In this document: positions 1 through 7,073 of the stretch, one piece after another | How the letters are laid out: the number at the start of each line of letters is the position of its first letter | How positions within the stretch are numbered: position 1 is the stretch's first letter | NCBI GenBank assembly: GCA_009936675.1 | Contig: JAACDY010000016.1 | Span: forward strand, 1 to 12,613 | Direction of reading: 5' to 3' | From: Bacteroidota bacterium | GTDB taxonomy: Bacteria > Bacteroidota > Bacteroidia > Flavobacteriales > Flavobacteriaceae | Length of the DNA stretch: 12,613 bases | Notes under the pieces: model-generated | The model's input: the letters and a program-made list of their open reading frames with translations, nothing else | The model's database searches: none | Told to the model about the DNA's origin: nothing | Made by a program: the position numbers and the translations under genes

Positions 1-420
1 AAGACCATCTAAAGTCAATGTTTGTTCGTTAAATTGCTCGTCCAAAAACGCTATGGTTATTTTTTCTTTTCGTGAAACATCCTCTCTGATATTGGGAATA
101 CTCAAACATCCTTCTGTAAAATCCCATTCAGTACCCGTCTCTTCTATCATTGTGGGATTGATAAAAACTCGCTTGAAATCTTTTAAAACTTTGGCCTCCT
201 TTGGACTTAAATCCTCGTCTTGAGCAAAGGGAGAAGCATCAATCACAAACAATCGTAAGGACTCTCCTATTTGTGGAGCTGCCAAACCCACTCCGTTTGC
301 ATTGTACATGGTTTCCCACATATCGGCAATCAACTTACCCAAATTGGGATCCCCCTTGTCCACAGGAGATGCTTTGACTTTTAGAACATTAGCCCCATAT
401 GCCACGATCGGTAATATCAT
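1..420 (-). CDS. def: Peptide deformylase, 3' end missing (cut by window edge)
   Basis: Removes the formyl group from the N-terminal methionine of nascent proteins in the cytoplasm, a metal-dependent hydrolysis. The first 140 codons are visible. Motif I (GVGLAAPQIG) lies at residues 43-52 and motif II (EGCLSIP) at 103-109, where C105 is the expected metal ligand. The third motif, HExxH, which carries the other two ligands and the catalytic Glu, must lie just beyond the left edge, so completeness cannot be judged. Between motifs I and II there is a longer insertion (about residues 62-85) that I associate with Bacteroidota deformylases. The ATG start overlaps the stop of ruvX (ATGA), so the two genes are almost certainly co-transcribed and probably translationally coupled. 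No separate promoter is evident. Identification is secure from motifs I and II. Confidence 0.95.
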   Translation of the reverse strand, partial: MILPIVAYGANVLKVKASPVDKGDPNLGKLIADMWETMYNANGVGLAAPQIGESLRLFVIDASPFAQDEDLSPKEAKVLKDFKRVFINPTMIEETGTEWDFTEGCLSIPNIREDVSRKEKITIAFLDEQFNEQTLTLDGL

Positions 421-842
421 ACAACTGGTTTAGAATTTGATGTCAAATAAGACTGTAAAATCAAGGTTGCACTGATTTCGTCAATGACTGCCTTGTCTTT
501 TCTTGTTTTCTTTTTGGCTCCGGTTTGAATCAGACTATTAAAGGCCATTTTTGAGGTAAAGCGCTCATCTTGTCGAACAATCATCACTGTTGGAAATGTC
601 TTTTTTAAATGACGGATAAAGCTCAGAATATCCTGCTCGATCTCTGATGGATTCCCATCTTTTTGTTTGGGCTCTCCGATAACAAACTTTTCAATCGGAT
701 TTTCTTTCTCGTAATCGGTGAGAAAAGGCAGTGCCTTTTGGGTCGCTACAGTGGTCAATCCACTGGCAATTATTTGTTGAGGATCGGTATGAGCCAATCC
801 CGTTCGTTTTTTTCCGAAATCTATTCCTATTAGGACTCCCAT
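417..842 (-). CDS. ruvX: Putative pre-16S rRNA nuclease / Holliday junction resolvase-like protein (YqgF/RuvX)
   Basis: A 141-aa RNase H-fold protein of the YqgF family. E. coli YqgF is known to be needed for maturation of the 16S rRNA 5' end; the family was first named as a Holliday junction resolvase. Seen here: the N-terminal strand with the first acidic residue in GIDFGKKRTG (D8), the VIGEP strand at residues 54-58, DERFTS at 92-97, and the C-terminal D121-E-I-S-A motif that supplies another acidic residue. Length is normal for the family. The frame is open upstream to 1010, but that would run antisense through the start of dapD. The start at 842 puts the conserved GIDFG strand right at the N terminus and is preceded by a TATATTTG element, so I choose it. 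It is the first gene of the ruvX-def pair; the stop TGA (419-417) overlaps the def ATG. Confidence 0.93.
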   Translation of the reverse strand: MGVLIGIDFGKKRTGLAHTDPQQIIASGLTTVATQKALPFLTDYEKENPIEKFVIGEPKQKDGNPSEIEQDILSFIRHLKKTFPTVMIVRQDERFTSKMAFNSLIQTGAKKKTRKDKAVIDEISATLILQSYLTSNSKPVV

Positions 843-850
843 TGTGTTTA

Positions 851-858
851 CAAATATA
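851..858 (-). promoter_or_regulatory. Candidate Bacteroidota -7 promoter element for ruvX-def
   Basis: Read on the minus strand, TATATTTG is an exact match to the Bacteroidota -7 consensus TAnnTTTG. It ends 8 nt before the ruvX ATG, which would give a very short leader. A TTG sits 15 nt upstream of it, closer than the usual -33 spacing, so only the -7 box is convincing. Confidence 0.5.
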
Positions 859-904
859 CTTTTTTTGGGAAGACAATTATGGCGATTAAAACTACTGAAT
901 TGAG

Positions 905-912
905 TATTTTTG
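905..912 (+). promoter_or_regulatory. Candidate Bacteroidota -7 promoter element for dapD
   Basis: TATTTTTG is an exact match to TAnnTTTG and lies 12 nt before the dapD ATG at 925. I do not see a TTTG -33 box at the usual distance. It lies within the short divergent ruvX/dapD spacer (843-924), whose other strand carries the ruvX element. Confidence 0.4.
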
Positions 913-924
913 AAAAAAAACAAT

Positions 925-1731
925 ATGCAAAGTATCATAGCATCCGCATGGGAAGATCGATCACTACTTGAAAAAAGTGAGACCCAAGAAGCCATAAGAG
1001 AAGTCATCAATCAATTAGACACTGGAAAGTTGCGAGTCGCCAGTCCCACCGATGGCGGTTGGCAGGTGAACGGATGGGTCAAGAAAGCAGTAGTACTGTA
1101 TTTCCCTATCCAAAAGATGGAGACCCTAGAAGCAGGCCCTATGGAATTCCACGACAAAATGCTTCTTAAAACAGGTTATAAAGAAAAAGGCATTCGGGTC
1201 GTTCCTCATGCCGTTGCTCGCTATGGTGCATATATTTCTAGCGGAGTGATTCTCATGCCCAGCTATGTCAATATCGGTGCTTATGTAGATGCTGGAACCA
1301 TGGTCGATACTTGGGCCACTGTGGGCAGTTGTGCCCAAATAGGCAAAAACGTTCACCTCAGCGGGGGTGTGGGCATCGGTCGTGTCTTAGAACCCCTTCA
1401 AGCCGCTCCTGTGATTGTCGAAGACAACGCCTTTATTGGATCAAGATGCATCGTTGTTGAGGGTGCCAGAATAGGAAAAGAAGCCGTTTTGGGAGCCAAT
1501 GTGGTCATCACCGCCTCTACCAAAGTCATTGATGTTTCTGGTGAAAGCCCTATCGAATACCGCGGTGAGGTACCTGAAAGATCGGTGGTCATTCCCGGTA
1601 GCTATACCAAAACCTTTGCCGCAGGTGACTATCAGGTACCTTGTGCTTTGATCATTGGTCAAAGAAAAGAGAGTACGGATAAAAAGACCTCCTTGAACAA
1701 CGCTCTTAGAGAACATAGTGTAGCCGTATAA
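925..1731 (+). CDS. dapD: 2,3,4,5-tetrahydropyridine-2,6-dicarboxylate N-succinyltransferase
   Basis: Transfers a succinyl group from succinyl-CoA to tetrahydrodipicolinate in the succinylase branch of diaminopimelate/lysine synthesis, supplying both lysine and the peptidoglycan cross-linking amino acid. The protein is 268 aa, normal for DapD. It has the N-terminal domain with WQVNGWVKKAVVLYF (46-60) and a left-handed beta-helix of hexapeptide repeats from about residue 100 to 200. The family signature HLSGGVGIGRVLEPLQA is at 144-160; residue 153 is Arg where the sequences I know have Gly. A TTG at 910 is in frame 15 nt upstream, but the ATG at 925 gives the family-typical MQSIIASAWE start and leaves room for the TATTTTTG element, so I prefer 925. 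It diverges from ruvX and converges with the sulfatase gene, whose stop codon is only 4 bp away. Confidence 0.95.
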   Translation: MQSIIASAWEDRSLLEKSETQEAIREVINQLDTGKLRVASPTDGGWQVNGWVKKAVVLYFPIQKMETLEAGPMEFHDKMLLKTGYKEKGIRVVPHAVARYGAYISSGVILMPSYVNIGAYVDAGTMVDTWATVGSCAQIGKNVHLSGGVGIGRVLEPLQAAPVIVEDNAFIGSRCIVVEGARIGKEAVLGANVVITASTKVIDVSGESPIEYRGEVPERSVVIPGSYTKTFAAGDYQVPCALIIGQRKESTDKKTSLNNALREHSVAV

Positions 1732-1735
1732 CGTT

Positions 1736-3649
1736 TTAATTTGTACTGGAAGCACTTTGCAACTTCAATTTGGAGGATATAAGTGTATCGTTTTTAAAAT
1801 TTTTGTGAAAGGATTGTAAGTAAGCTTTTATTAAATCTGAAAGTTCTTTCAGCTGTTGGCTTTTCTCCTTTACTAAATTTCTCTCCAGTTTAGGATCTAA
1901 ACTCAAATCATAAAGTTCAGTGATTTGTAGGCCATCAAATACAAAATAACAATTGTCACTAATGCAATGATACTTTTCATTGATTAGATTAATAATAAGA
2001 CTTTGGGGACTTTGATAACTATTACCATAACTCACAAAATCCTTTGAATAATTTAAATAATTGAGGATACTGGACATGATATCAATTTGCTGCATTTCTT
2101 TTGTATTGATCTCATGATTCATTTTTGAAGGATCAAAAAAGAGTATCGGTATTAGGTAATTTTTTAAAGGTGGTAAATTGTTTTGGTTAGCCAGTGGTGA
2201 GACATGATCCGCAGTAATAACAAATAAGGTATTATTATACCAAGCTTTGTTTTTCACTGATTCAAAAAATCTTTTTAAAGAATAGTCTGTATAACCTACA
2301 GATTCGTAAAATTCAGATTTGGGAGATCCAAATTCTCCTTTGTATTTTTCAGGAATTGAAAAGGGGATATGAGAAGAAATTGTAAAAATCGATGATAAAA
2401 AAGGAGGGGTCATTGTGTCTAATTTTTCACTGAAAAACTGAAAAAAGTCCTCATCATAAATCCCACAATACCCATCATAGTGACCAGAGTAAGGGTATTC
2501 ATTTTTCCCATAATAATTGTCAAATCCTGCAATACTGGCATAATAGTCAAAGTTCTGACTTCCATTAAAAGCTCCGTGAAAAAATGAGGTTTCATAACCT
2601 TCCCCCGATAGAATCAAGGGTAGACTTTCTACATTATTAAATGCATAGGATGAGGTGATATAAGATTCTCCAAAAATACTTGGTATTCCAGATAAGATAG
2701 ATGGGAGGGCATCTATGGAAACTCTCCCATTGGCATATCCATTCGGAAAGTATAAGGATTTGGTTATTAAAGAATCGAGGAAGGGTGTGTTTCCAATTTT
2801 CGGATTGGAAAAGCTAACATTTTCGTCACCAAAACTTTCAAGTATAATGATAACTATATTTTTTTTGGTAAATGGTTCTGTGAACTCGTATTTTTTGACG
2901 GGGTTATAAATCGAGTTAAGTTGATCTTCATCAAAATATTTCAAATAAGGAAGTTTTTCCTTTTTGAAAAGGGTTTTCATAATACAAAAAGGTGTATTGA
3001 GCACCACAGCAGTTTGGTCCTCATCAGCATAATCTACCGCATCAATTCTATCGATTGGTTTGGGTTGTAATCCTCCTCTAGCAATGACTAAAAAAAATAT
3101 AAGCATTGCAACAAAAACAAAGGATTGAAACATCCATTGCTTAGAAGATTCCTTTTGTGACTCATTCTTGTAGTCATGGGAAGGAATCCATTTCCAAAAA
3201 AGTAATCCAAATATTATAAAGGAGGTTAAAACATACCAATACTGAGTCAGAAAATTTAGAATTAATAAAGAGAATTCTTTCTCCATACCCTCTGCGGTGA
3301 TAAGATTAAAAGTGCTTCTGATTCCGGTAAAATCATAATAAATGAAATCAACAAAATTGGTTGCAAGAAGAATTATGTTAAAACCAAAAAATAAAACTTT
3401 TAGAAGCTTTTGATACTTCGAATCAAACTTAAATCTACCCGGTAAAATATGTCCTAAAATTATGAGCACATTCGAATAAACAATAACTGATAAATCGAAT
3501 CGAATTCCACCAATGAAGTTTATAAGATTTATTTCTTCAAAGGAATCGTACTGAAAAAAAACAAATAGAATTCTACAAATACTATAAAAGACGGTCAAAT
3601 AAAGTAAACGTCTAATTAATAGTTTAATACTCTCTAAATAGTTTTTCAT
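1736..3649 (-). CDS. LtaS/MdoB-like membrane-anchored sulfatase-fold protein
   Basis: A 637-aa inner-membrane protein of the alkaline phosphatase/sulfatase superfamily, LTA synthase-like branch. Family members move phosphoglycerol or related phospho-groups onto surface glycans or lipids; the substrate here is unknown. Seen: about five hydrophobic segments in residues 10-190 (roughly 12-32, 50-70, 84-105, 128-153, 172-190), then RGGLQ at 191-195, and an extracytoplasmic catalytic domain from about 262. Likely catalytic and metal residues are E271 in IIILESFGDEN, S311 in NGRVSIDALPSILSGIP as the nucleophile (LtaS of Gram-positives uses Thr), H359 in FFHGAFNG, and D481-H482 in ITADHV. The start at 3649 opens with a charged tip followed by the first membrane helix. 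A weak -7-like TCCATTTG lies 12 nt upstream. It stands alone on its strand and is markedly AT-rich (hand counts of 25-32% GC in two 60-bp lines, against about 45% in uvrB). Confidence 0.85.
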   Translation of the reverse strand: MKNYLESIKLLIRRLLYLTVFYSICRILFVFFQYDSFEEINLINFIGGIRFDLSVIVYSNVLIILGHILPGRFKFDSKYQKLLKVLFFGFNIILLATNFVDFIYYDFTGIRSTFNLITAEGMEKEFSLLILNFLTQYWYVLTSFIIFGLLFWKWIPSHDYKNESQKESSKQWMFQSFVFVAMLIFFLVIARGGLQPKPIDRIDAVDYADEDQTAVVLNTPFCIMKTLFKKEKLPYLKYFDEDQLNSIYNPVKKYEFTEPFTKKNIVIIILESFGDENVSFSNPKIGNTPFLDSLITKSLYFPNGYANGRVSIDALPSILSGIPSIFGESYITSSYAFNNVESLPLILSGEGYETSFFHGAFNGSQNFDYYASIAGFDNYYGKNEYPYSGHYDGYCGIYDEDFFQFFSEKLDTMTPPFLSSIFTISSHIPFSIPEKYKGEFGSPKSEFYESVGYTDYSLKRFFESVKNKAWYNNTLFVITADHVSPLANQNNLPPLKNYLIPILFFDPSKMNHEINTKEMQQIDIMSSILNYLNYSKDFVSYGNSYQSPQSLIINLINEKYHCISDNCYFVFDGLQITELYDLSLDPKLERNLVKEKSQQLKELSDLIKAYLQSFHKNFKNDTLISSKLKLQSASSTN

Positions 3650-4085
3650 CGATTAAATTCGCAAATGGAAATAAAATAAACAAAAACATCCCAATCCTTA
3701 ATGAGTCTGCTGCGATTTGTCAAAGGTTTTCGGTATATGTTTTTTTTCAGATTACAGAAAAATTTATTGCTTCAAAGTTAATAATCACAAGAGACATGAC
3801 GGTTAAAATTGATATAAATCCCTCGTTTGGATAGTTAAGCCAATGACGTTTGAGTTGACGGGTATCCACACCACAGTTCATAGACTTACAACGGATAAAA
3901 GTTGGATTGACTCATCCCATATTCTAAAAACCAACAAATACTTTTAACACTACTGATTTTTACAAGACTTCAAATCCATAAAACATACTTTAATCCACTC
4001 AATAATTTAATTCCTAAACAAAATCACATTTAACTTTTCAATTCATATTATTTATGCACCAATAAAGCCTTATTTTTGTAACCTA
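3650..4085. other. 436-bp intergenic region with a GC-richer, partly open island
   Basis: No convincing gene is present. Most of it is AT-rich and holds the upstream regions of the divergent sulfatase and tRNA-modification genes. Roughly 3785-3930 is richer in G+C than its flanks and stays open for 40-55 codons on both strands. On the plus strand a frame from 3813, with an ATG at 3843, ends at 3947. On the minus strand an open stretch ends at a TGA in about 3749-3755; it contains an in-frame ATG near 3880 and includes the words CKSMNCG and DTRQLKRHW. I do not recognise either product. The island could be the remnant of a gene or insertion sequence, a small RNA, or chance. No terminal inverted repeats are visible. 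Confidence 0.4.
4071..4078 (+). promoter_or_regulatory. Candidate Bacteroidota -7 promoter element for the tsaC-cca-ctaA operon
   Basis: TATTTTTG matches TAnnTTTG exactly and ends 7 nt before the ATG at 4086. The upstream TTTA at 4051-4054 is a poor and closely spaced -33 candidate. It would drive the four-gene operon. Confidence 0.45.
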
Positions 4086-4631
4086 ATGCATAAGATTATA
4101 AAAATGCTGAAAGCCGGAGGATTGGTCCTCTCCCCTACAGATACCATTTGGGGTATTCTTTGTGATGCTTCCAATCCGAGGGCGGTTGAAAAAGTGTATG
4201 ATTTAAAAAAAAGAGCCGATAGCAAGGCCATGGTATGCATAGTATCTGATTTAGAAATGCTCAAAAGACACATCGGAGAATTACCTCAAAAATTGGATCA
4301 TTATATCAACGACCAAAGACCGACAACTGTCATTTACAACAACCCCAAGGAACTGGCTCAAAATGCAATTGCCCAAGAAAATACGGTAGCCATCAGAATC
4401 GTAAATCATCATTTTTGCACCCCATTGATCCGGGAATTCGGAAAACCATTGATCTCCACTTCAGCCAATATCAGCGGTGCTCCACACCCTCGAAAATTTG
4501 CCGATATTGACCCAGAAATTATAACTGGAGTTGATCATATTGTTGAGATAGACAAAAACAAAGTCAACGCTCAGCCCTCACGAATCATAAAAATAGAACC
4601 CTCAGGGGAAATATCCCTTTTGAGAGCCTGA
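4086..4631 (+). CDS. tsaC: L-threonylcarbamoyladenylate synthase (Sua5/YciO/YrdC family)
   Basis: Expected to make threonylcarbamoyl-AMP from threonine, bicarbonate and ATP, the first step of the universal t6A37 modification of ANN-decoding tRNAs. The 181-aa protein is a single YrdC domain without the C-terminal Sua5 extension. Seen: SPTDTIWG at 16-23 (family PTeTvYGL), the K-x-R...K signature KKRADSK at 41-47 that separates the TsaC/Sua5 type from YciO, VAIRI at 101-105, STSANISG at 124-131 and PSRIIKI at 164-170. W22 replaces the usual Tyr in the PTDTxYG loop. It is the first gene of the operon; its TGA is 2 nt from the cca ATG. The Sua5/YciO family is certain. The exact activity is inferred, because short paralogues exist and the genome may encode a full-length Sua5 elsewhere. 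Confidence 0.88.
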   Translation: MHKIIKMLKAGGLVLSPTDTIWGILCDASNPRAVEKVYDLKKRADSKAMVCIVSDLEMLKRHIGELPQKLDHYINDQRPTTVIYNNPKELAQNAIAQENTVAIRIVNHHFCTPLIREFGKPLISTSANISGAPHPRKFADIDPEIITGVDHIVEIDKNKVNAQPSRIIKIEPSGEISLLRA

Positions 4632-4633
4632 TT

Positions 4634-6064
4634 ATGCTAAACAAAGACTTCCATACTGTTCTTGAACAAGAAGTATTTCAAACCTTAGCCAGTTGTGCGG
4701 ATAATTTGTCTCTGGAGACCTACTTGGTAGGCGGCTTTGTCCGCGACCACTTGCTCGGAAGGGGAAAAGCCAAAGACATTGACATCGTAGCTGTAGGATC
4801 GGGTATCGAATTGGCCAAAGCGGTTCAAAAAGAGTTGCCAGGGGCACAAGCTGTTCAGATTTTTAAATCCTATGGCACTGCCATGGTCAATTGGCGGGAC
4901 ATCAGTTTGGAATTTGTTGGGGCAAGAAAAGAATCCTATTCTAGAGACAGTCGAAATCCTAAAGTCACCGAAGGAACTTTGGAGGACGATCAAAACCGCA
5001 GGGATTTTACCATCAACGCACTGGCCGTTAGTCTAAATGCAAAAGACAAAGGAACACTCATAGATCCTTTCAACGGATTGGAGGATCTTCAAAACGGTGT
5101 TATTAAAACCCCTTTGGAACCCGGACTAACTTATTCAGACGATCCACTTAGGATGCTTCGAGCCATTCGTTTTGCCGCTCAATTGAATTTTAAAATTGAA
5201 GCCCAATCACTCAAAGCGATCCAAGAAAATGCGCATCGCATTTCAATCATCTCCAATGAGCGGATCGTAGAGGAAATCCATAAAATAATGCTTACCCCTC
5301 AACCCTCTCATGGATTCCTCATGCTGGAACAAGAGGGTCTATTGGAGCGCATACTCCCAGAACTGATCCAACTCAAAGGAATAGAGGAAATTGAAGGGCA
5401 ACGTCACAAAGATAATTTCTACCATACCCTAGAGGTGGTTGACAATATTTGCCTACATACCGAAAACCTTTGGTTGCGTTGGGCTGCACTACTACATGAT
5501 ATCGGAAAGGCTCCTACCAAAAAATTTCATCCCAAAATCGGTTGGACCTTTCATGGTCACGAATTTGTTGGCTCCAAAATGGTTTACAAACTTTTCAAAC
5601 GCCTTAAAATGCCCTTGAACGAAAAAATGAAATACGTTCAAAAGCTGGTGATGATGAGCAGCAGACCCATTATCATTTCGGAAGATATCGTTACCGACGC
5701 CGCTGTAAGACGACTGGTTTTTGATGCAGGCGAAATTTTAGAGGATTTAATCACGCTGTGCGAAGCCGACATCACCACCAAAAACCCTGCTCGATTCAAA
5801 CGCTACCACAATAATTTTAAAATTGTCAGAGAAAAGATAAAAGAAGTAGAGGAAAGAGATCGGATCAGGAATTTCCAACCTCCTGTAACCGGAGAAATGA
5901 TCATGAATCATTTTAATTTAAGACCTTGCAGAGAAATAGGACTCATCAAAGAGGCCATCAAAGAGGCCATATTGGAAGGAGAAATCCCCAATGAATATGA
6001 GGCCGCCTTTGCGTTGATGATAAAAAAAGGAAGTGAAATAGGACTCAAAGCCCATGGAGAATAG
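4634..6064 (+). CDS. cca: CCA tRNA nucleotidyltransferase with HD domain
   Basis: Adds or repairs the 3' CCA end of tRNA without a template, using CTP and ATP. The 476-aa protein is a class II enzyme of the poly(A) polymerase/Cca superfamily. Seen: the nucleotidyltransferase motif GGFVRD at 33-38 followed by KDID with catalytic D48 and D50; RRDFTINALA at 122-131; the ATP/CTP-binding region with DDPLRMLRAIRFA at 169-181; the neck region about 190-250; and an HD domain with H264 (FYHTLE) and H288-D289 (LLHDIGK). HD domains in this family can carry metal-dependent phosphohydrolase activity, but which acts here is not known. Within the family a bacterial CCA enzyme and poly(A) polymerase are hard to tell apart; the neighbouring tRNA-modification gene and the HD domain favour CCA addition. 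It starts 2 nt after the previous stop and overlaps ctaA by 11 bp. Confidence 0.92.
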   Translation: MLNKDFHTVLEQEVFQTLASCADNLSLETYLVGGFVRDHLLGRGKAKDIDIVAVGSGIELAKAVQKELPGAQAVQIFKSYGTAMVNWRDISLEFVGARKESYSRDSRNPKVTEGTLEDDQNRRDFTINALAVSLNAKDKGTLIDPFNGLEDLQNGVIKTPLEPGLTYSDDPLRMLRAIRFAAQLNFKIEAQSLKAIQENAHRISIISNERIVEEIHKIMLTPQPSHGFLMLEQEGLLERILPELIQLKGIEEIEGQRHKDNFYHTLEVVDNICLHTENLWLRWAALLHDIGKAPTKKFHPKIGWTFHGHEFVGSKMVYKLFKRLKMPLNEKMKYVQKLVMMSSRPIIISEDIVTDAAVRRLVFDAGEILEDLITLCEADITTKNPARFKRYHNNFKIVREKIKEVEERDRIRNFQPPVTGEMIMNHFNLRPCREIGLIKEAIKEAILEGEIPNEYEAAFALMIKKGSEIGLKAHGE

Positions 6065-7073
6065 TTTTATAAGATCTGTCAAGATCAGTCTGATCTTGGT
6101 GTATTTGGTCATTGCGGCCGGTTCCATTGTCAGAATGACGGGAAGTGGTATGGGATGCCCCGACTGGCCCAAGTGTTTTGGCTATTGGATTCCCCCAACC
6201 GAAAGGGCTCAACTGGATTGGAAATCCGATCACCAATATGCCCAAGGACAAGTCATTATTATGAATGAGGAGCTCAGGGTCGCCAATAGCCACTTTAAAT
6301 CTTCCGAAGCCTTTGAAGAGAAGTATTGGGACTACTACACCCAGCACGACTATGCCCTCTTCAATGCCTACCACACATGGATAGAATACATAAACAGACT
6401 TTTAGGAGCCTTGGCTGGATTGGTCGTTTTGGTCATGACGGTTTTGTCCTTTTGGAATCGGAAAAAGAACATTGCCCACCCTACCATATCCTTTTTGATT
6501 CTCTTGGGAATGGGATTCCAAGCTTGGTTGGGAAAGACTGTCGTAGATTCCAATCTTGCGCCCTATCGCATCAGTCTCCATATGGGTATGGCACTGTTGA
6601 TCGTATTGGGATTGATTTTTTTACTTTTTTCTACTGAAAAAAAGGCGTTTTCAATAGCTGGAAATACCAAGATAAAAATTTGGGCTTGGTTGGCTGTACT
6701 CTTAACCCTTTTCCAAATTGGATTGGGAACCCAAGTCCGGCAGTTTGTCGATCTGCAAATGCATGAATCCCCTGCCCTATGGCTCGACCCGGCTCCAATC
6801 AAGTTCTATGTTCACCGGACTTTGTCACTATTGGTTTTGGGAGTCCATATAATGCTATTTTGGATGTTGCGAAAAATGAAACGAAATGTCAGGGTATTCA
6901 ACCAAATTTTGGGATTGATCGGTTTGGAAATTTTCACTGGTATTTTAATGTTTTATTTCGATTTCCCATTTAGTTCTCAACCTTTACATTTAATCATTGC
7001 AGCCCTTCTTTTCGGGGCACAATCTTTTTTTATATTACAATTGATGTCAAACAGAAACACCTATGATCTATAG
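6054..7073 (+). CDS. ctaA: Haem A synthase, COX15/CtaA family
   Basis: Oxidises the methyl group of haem O to the formyl group of haem A in the inner membrane, which is required for aa3-type cytochrome oxidases. The 339-aa protein has about eight hydrophobic segments arranged as two similar four-helix halves. Seen: the signature after helix 1, SIVRMTGSGMGCPDWPKC (24-41), with C35 and C41; the haem-ligand candidates H107 and H176 in the first half (NAYHTWIEYINR, ISLHMGMAL) and H254 and H312 in the second half (YVHRTL, PLHLII); E111 next to H107, matching the conserved Glu of the family; and WLGKTVVDSNLAP at 158-170. The ATG at 6054 lies 11 bp inside cca, so translation is probably coupled. It implies aerobic respiration with a haem-A oxidase, although no oxidase genes are in the window. 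Identification is firm. Confidence 0.93.
   Translation: MENSFIRSVKISLILVYLVIAAGSIVRMTGSGMGCPDWPKCFGYWIPPTERAQLDWKSDHQYAQGQVIIMNEELRVANSHFKSSEAFEEKYWDYYTQHDYALFNAYHTWIEYINRLLGALAGLVVLVMTVLSFWNRKKNIAHPTISFLILLGMGFQAWLGKTVVDSNLAPYRISLHMGMALLIVLGLIFLLFSTEKKAFSIAGNTKIKIWAWLAVLLTLFQIGLGTQVRQFVDLQMHESPALWLDPAPIKFYVHRTLSLLVLGVHIMLFWMLRKMKRNVRVFNQILGLIGLEIFTGILMFYFDFPFSSQPLHLIIAALLFGAQSFFILQLMSNRNTYDL

Noticed and set aside
910..924. TTG start for dapD at 910
   Set aside because: The ATG at 925 gives the family-typical N terminus, and the TTG falls inside the candidate -7 element.
843..1010. N-terminal extension of ruvX by 56 codons to an ATG at 1010
   Set aside because: It would run antisense through the start of dapD, and the conserved YqgF N-terminal strand begins right after the ATG at 842.
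6045..6374. 109-codon open frame antisense to the cca/ctaA junction
   Set aside because: Mirrors the codon pattern of the real genes and is fully covered by two well-supported proteins.
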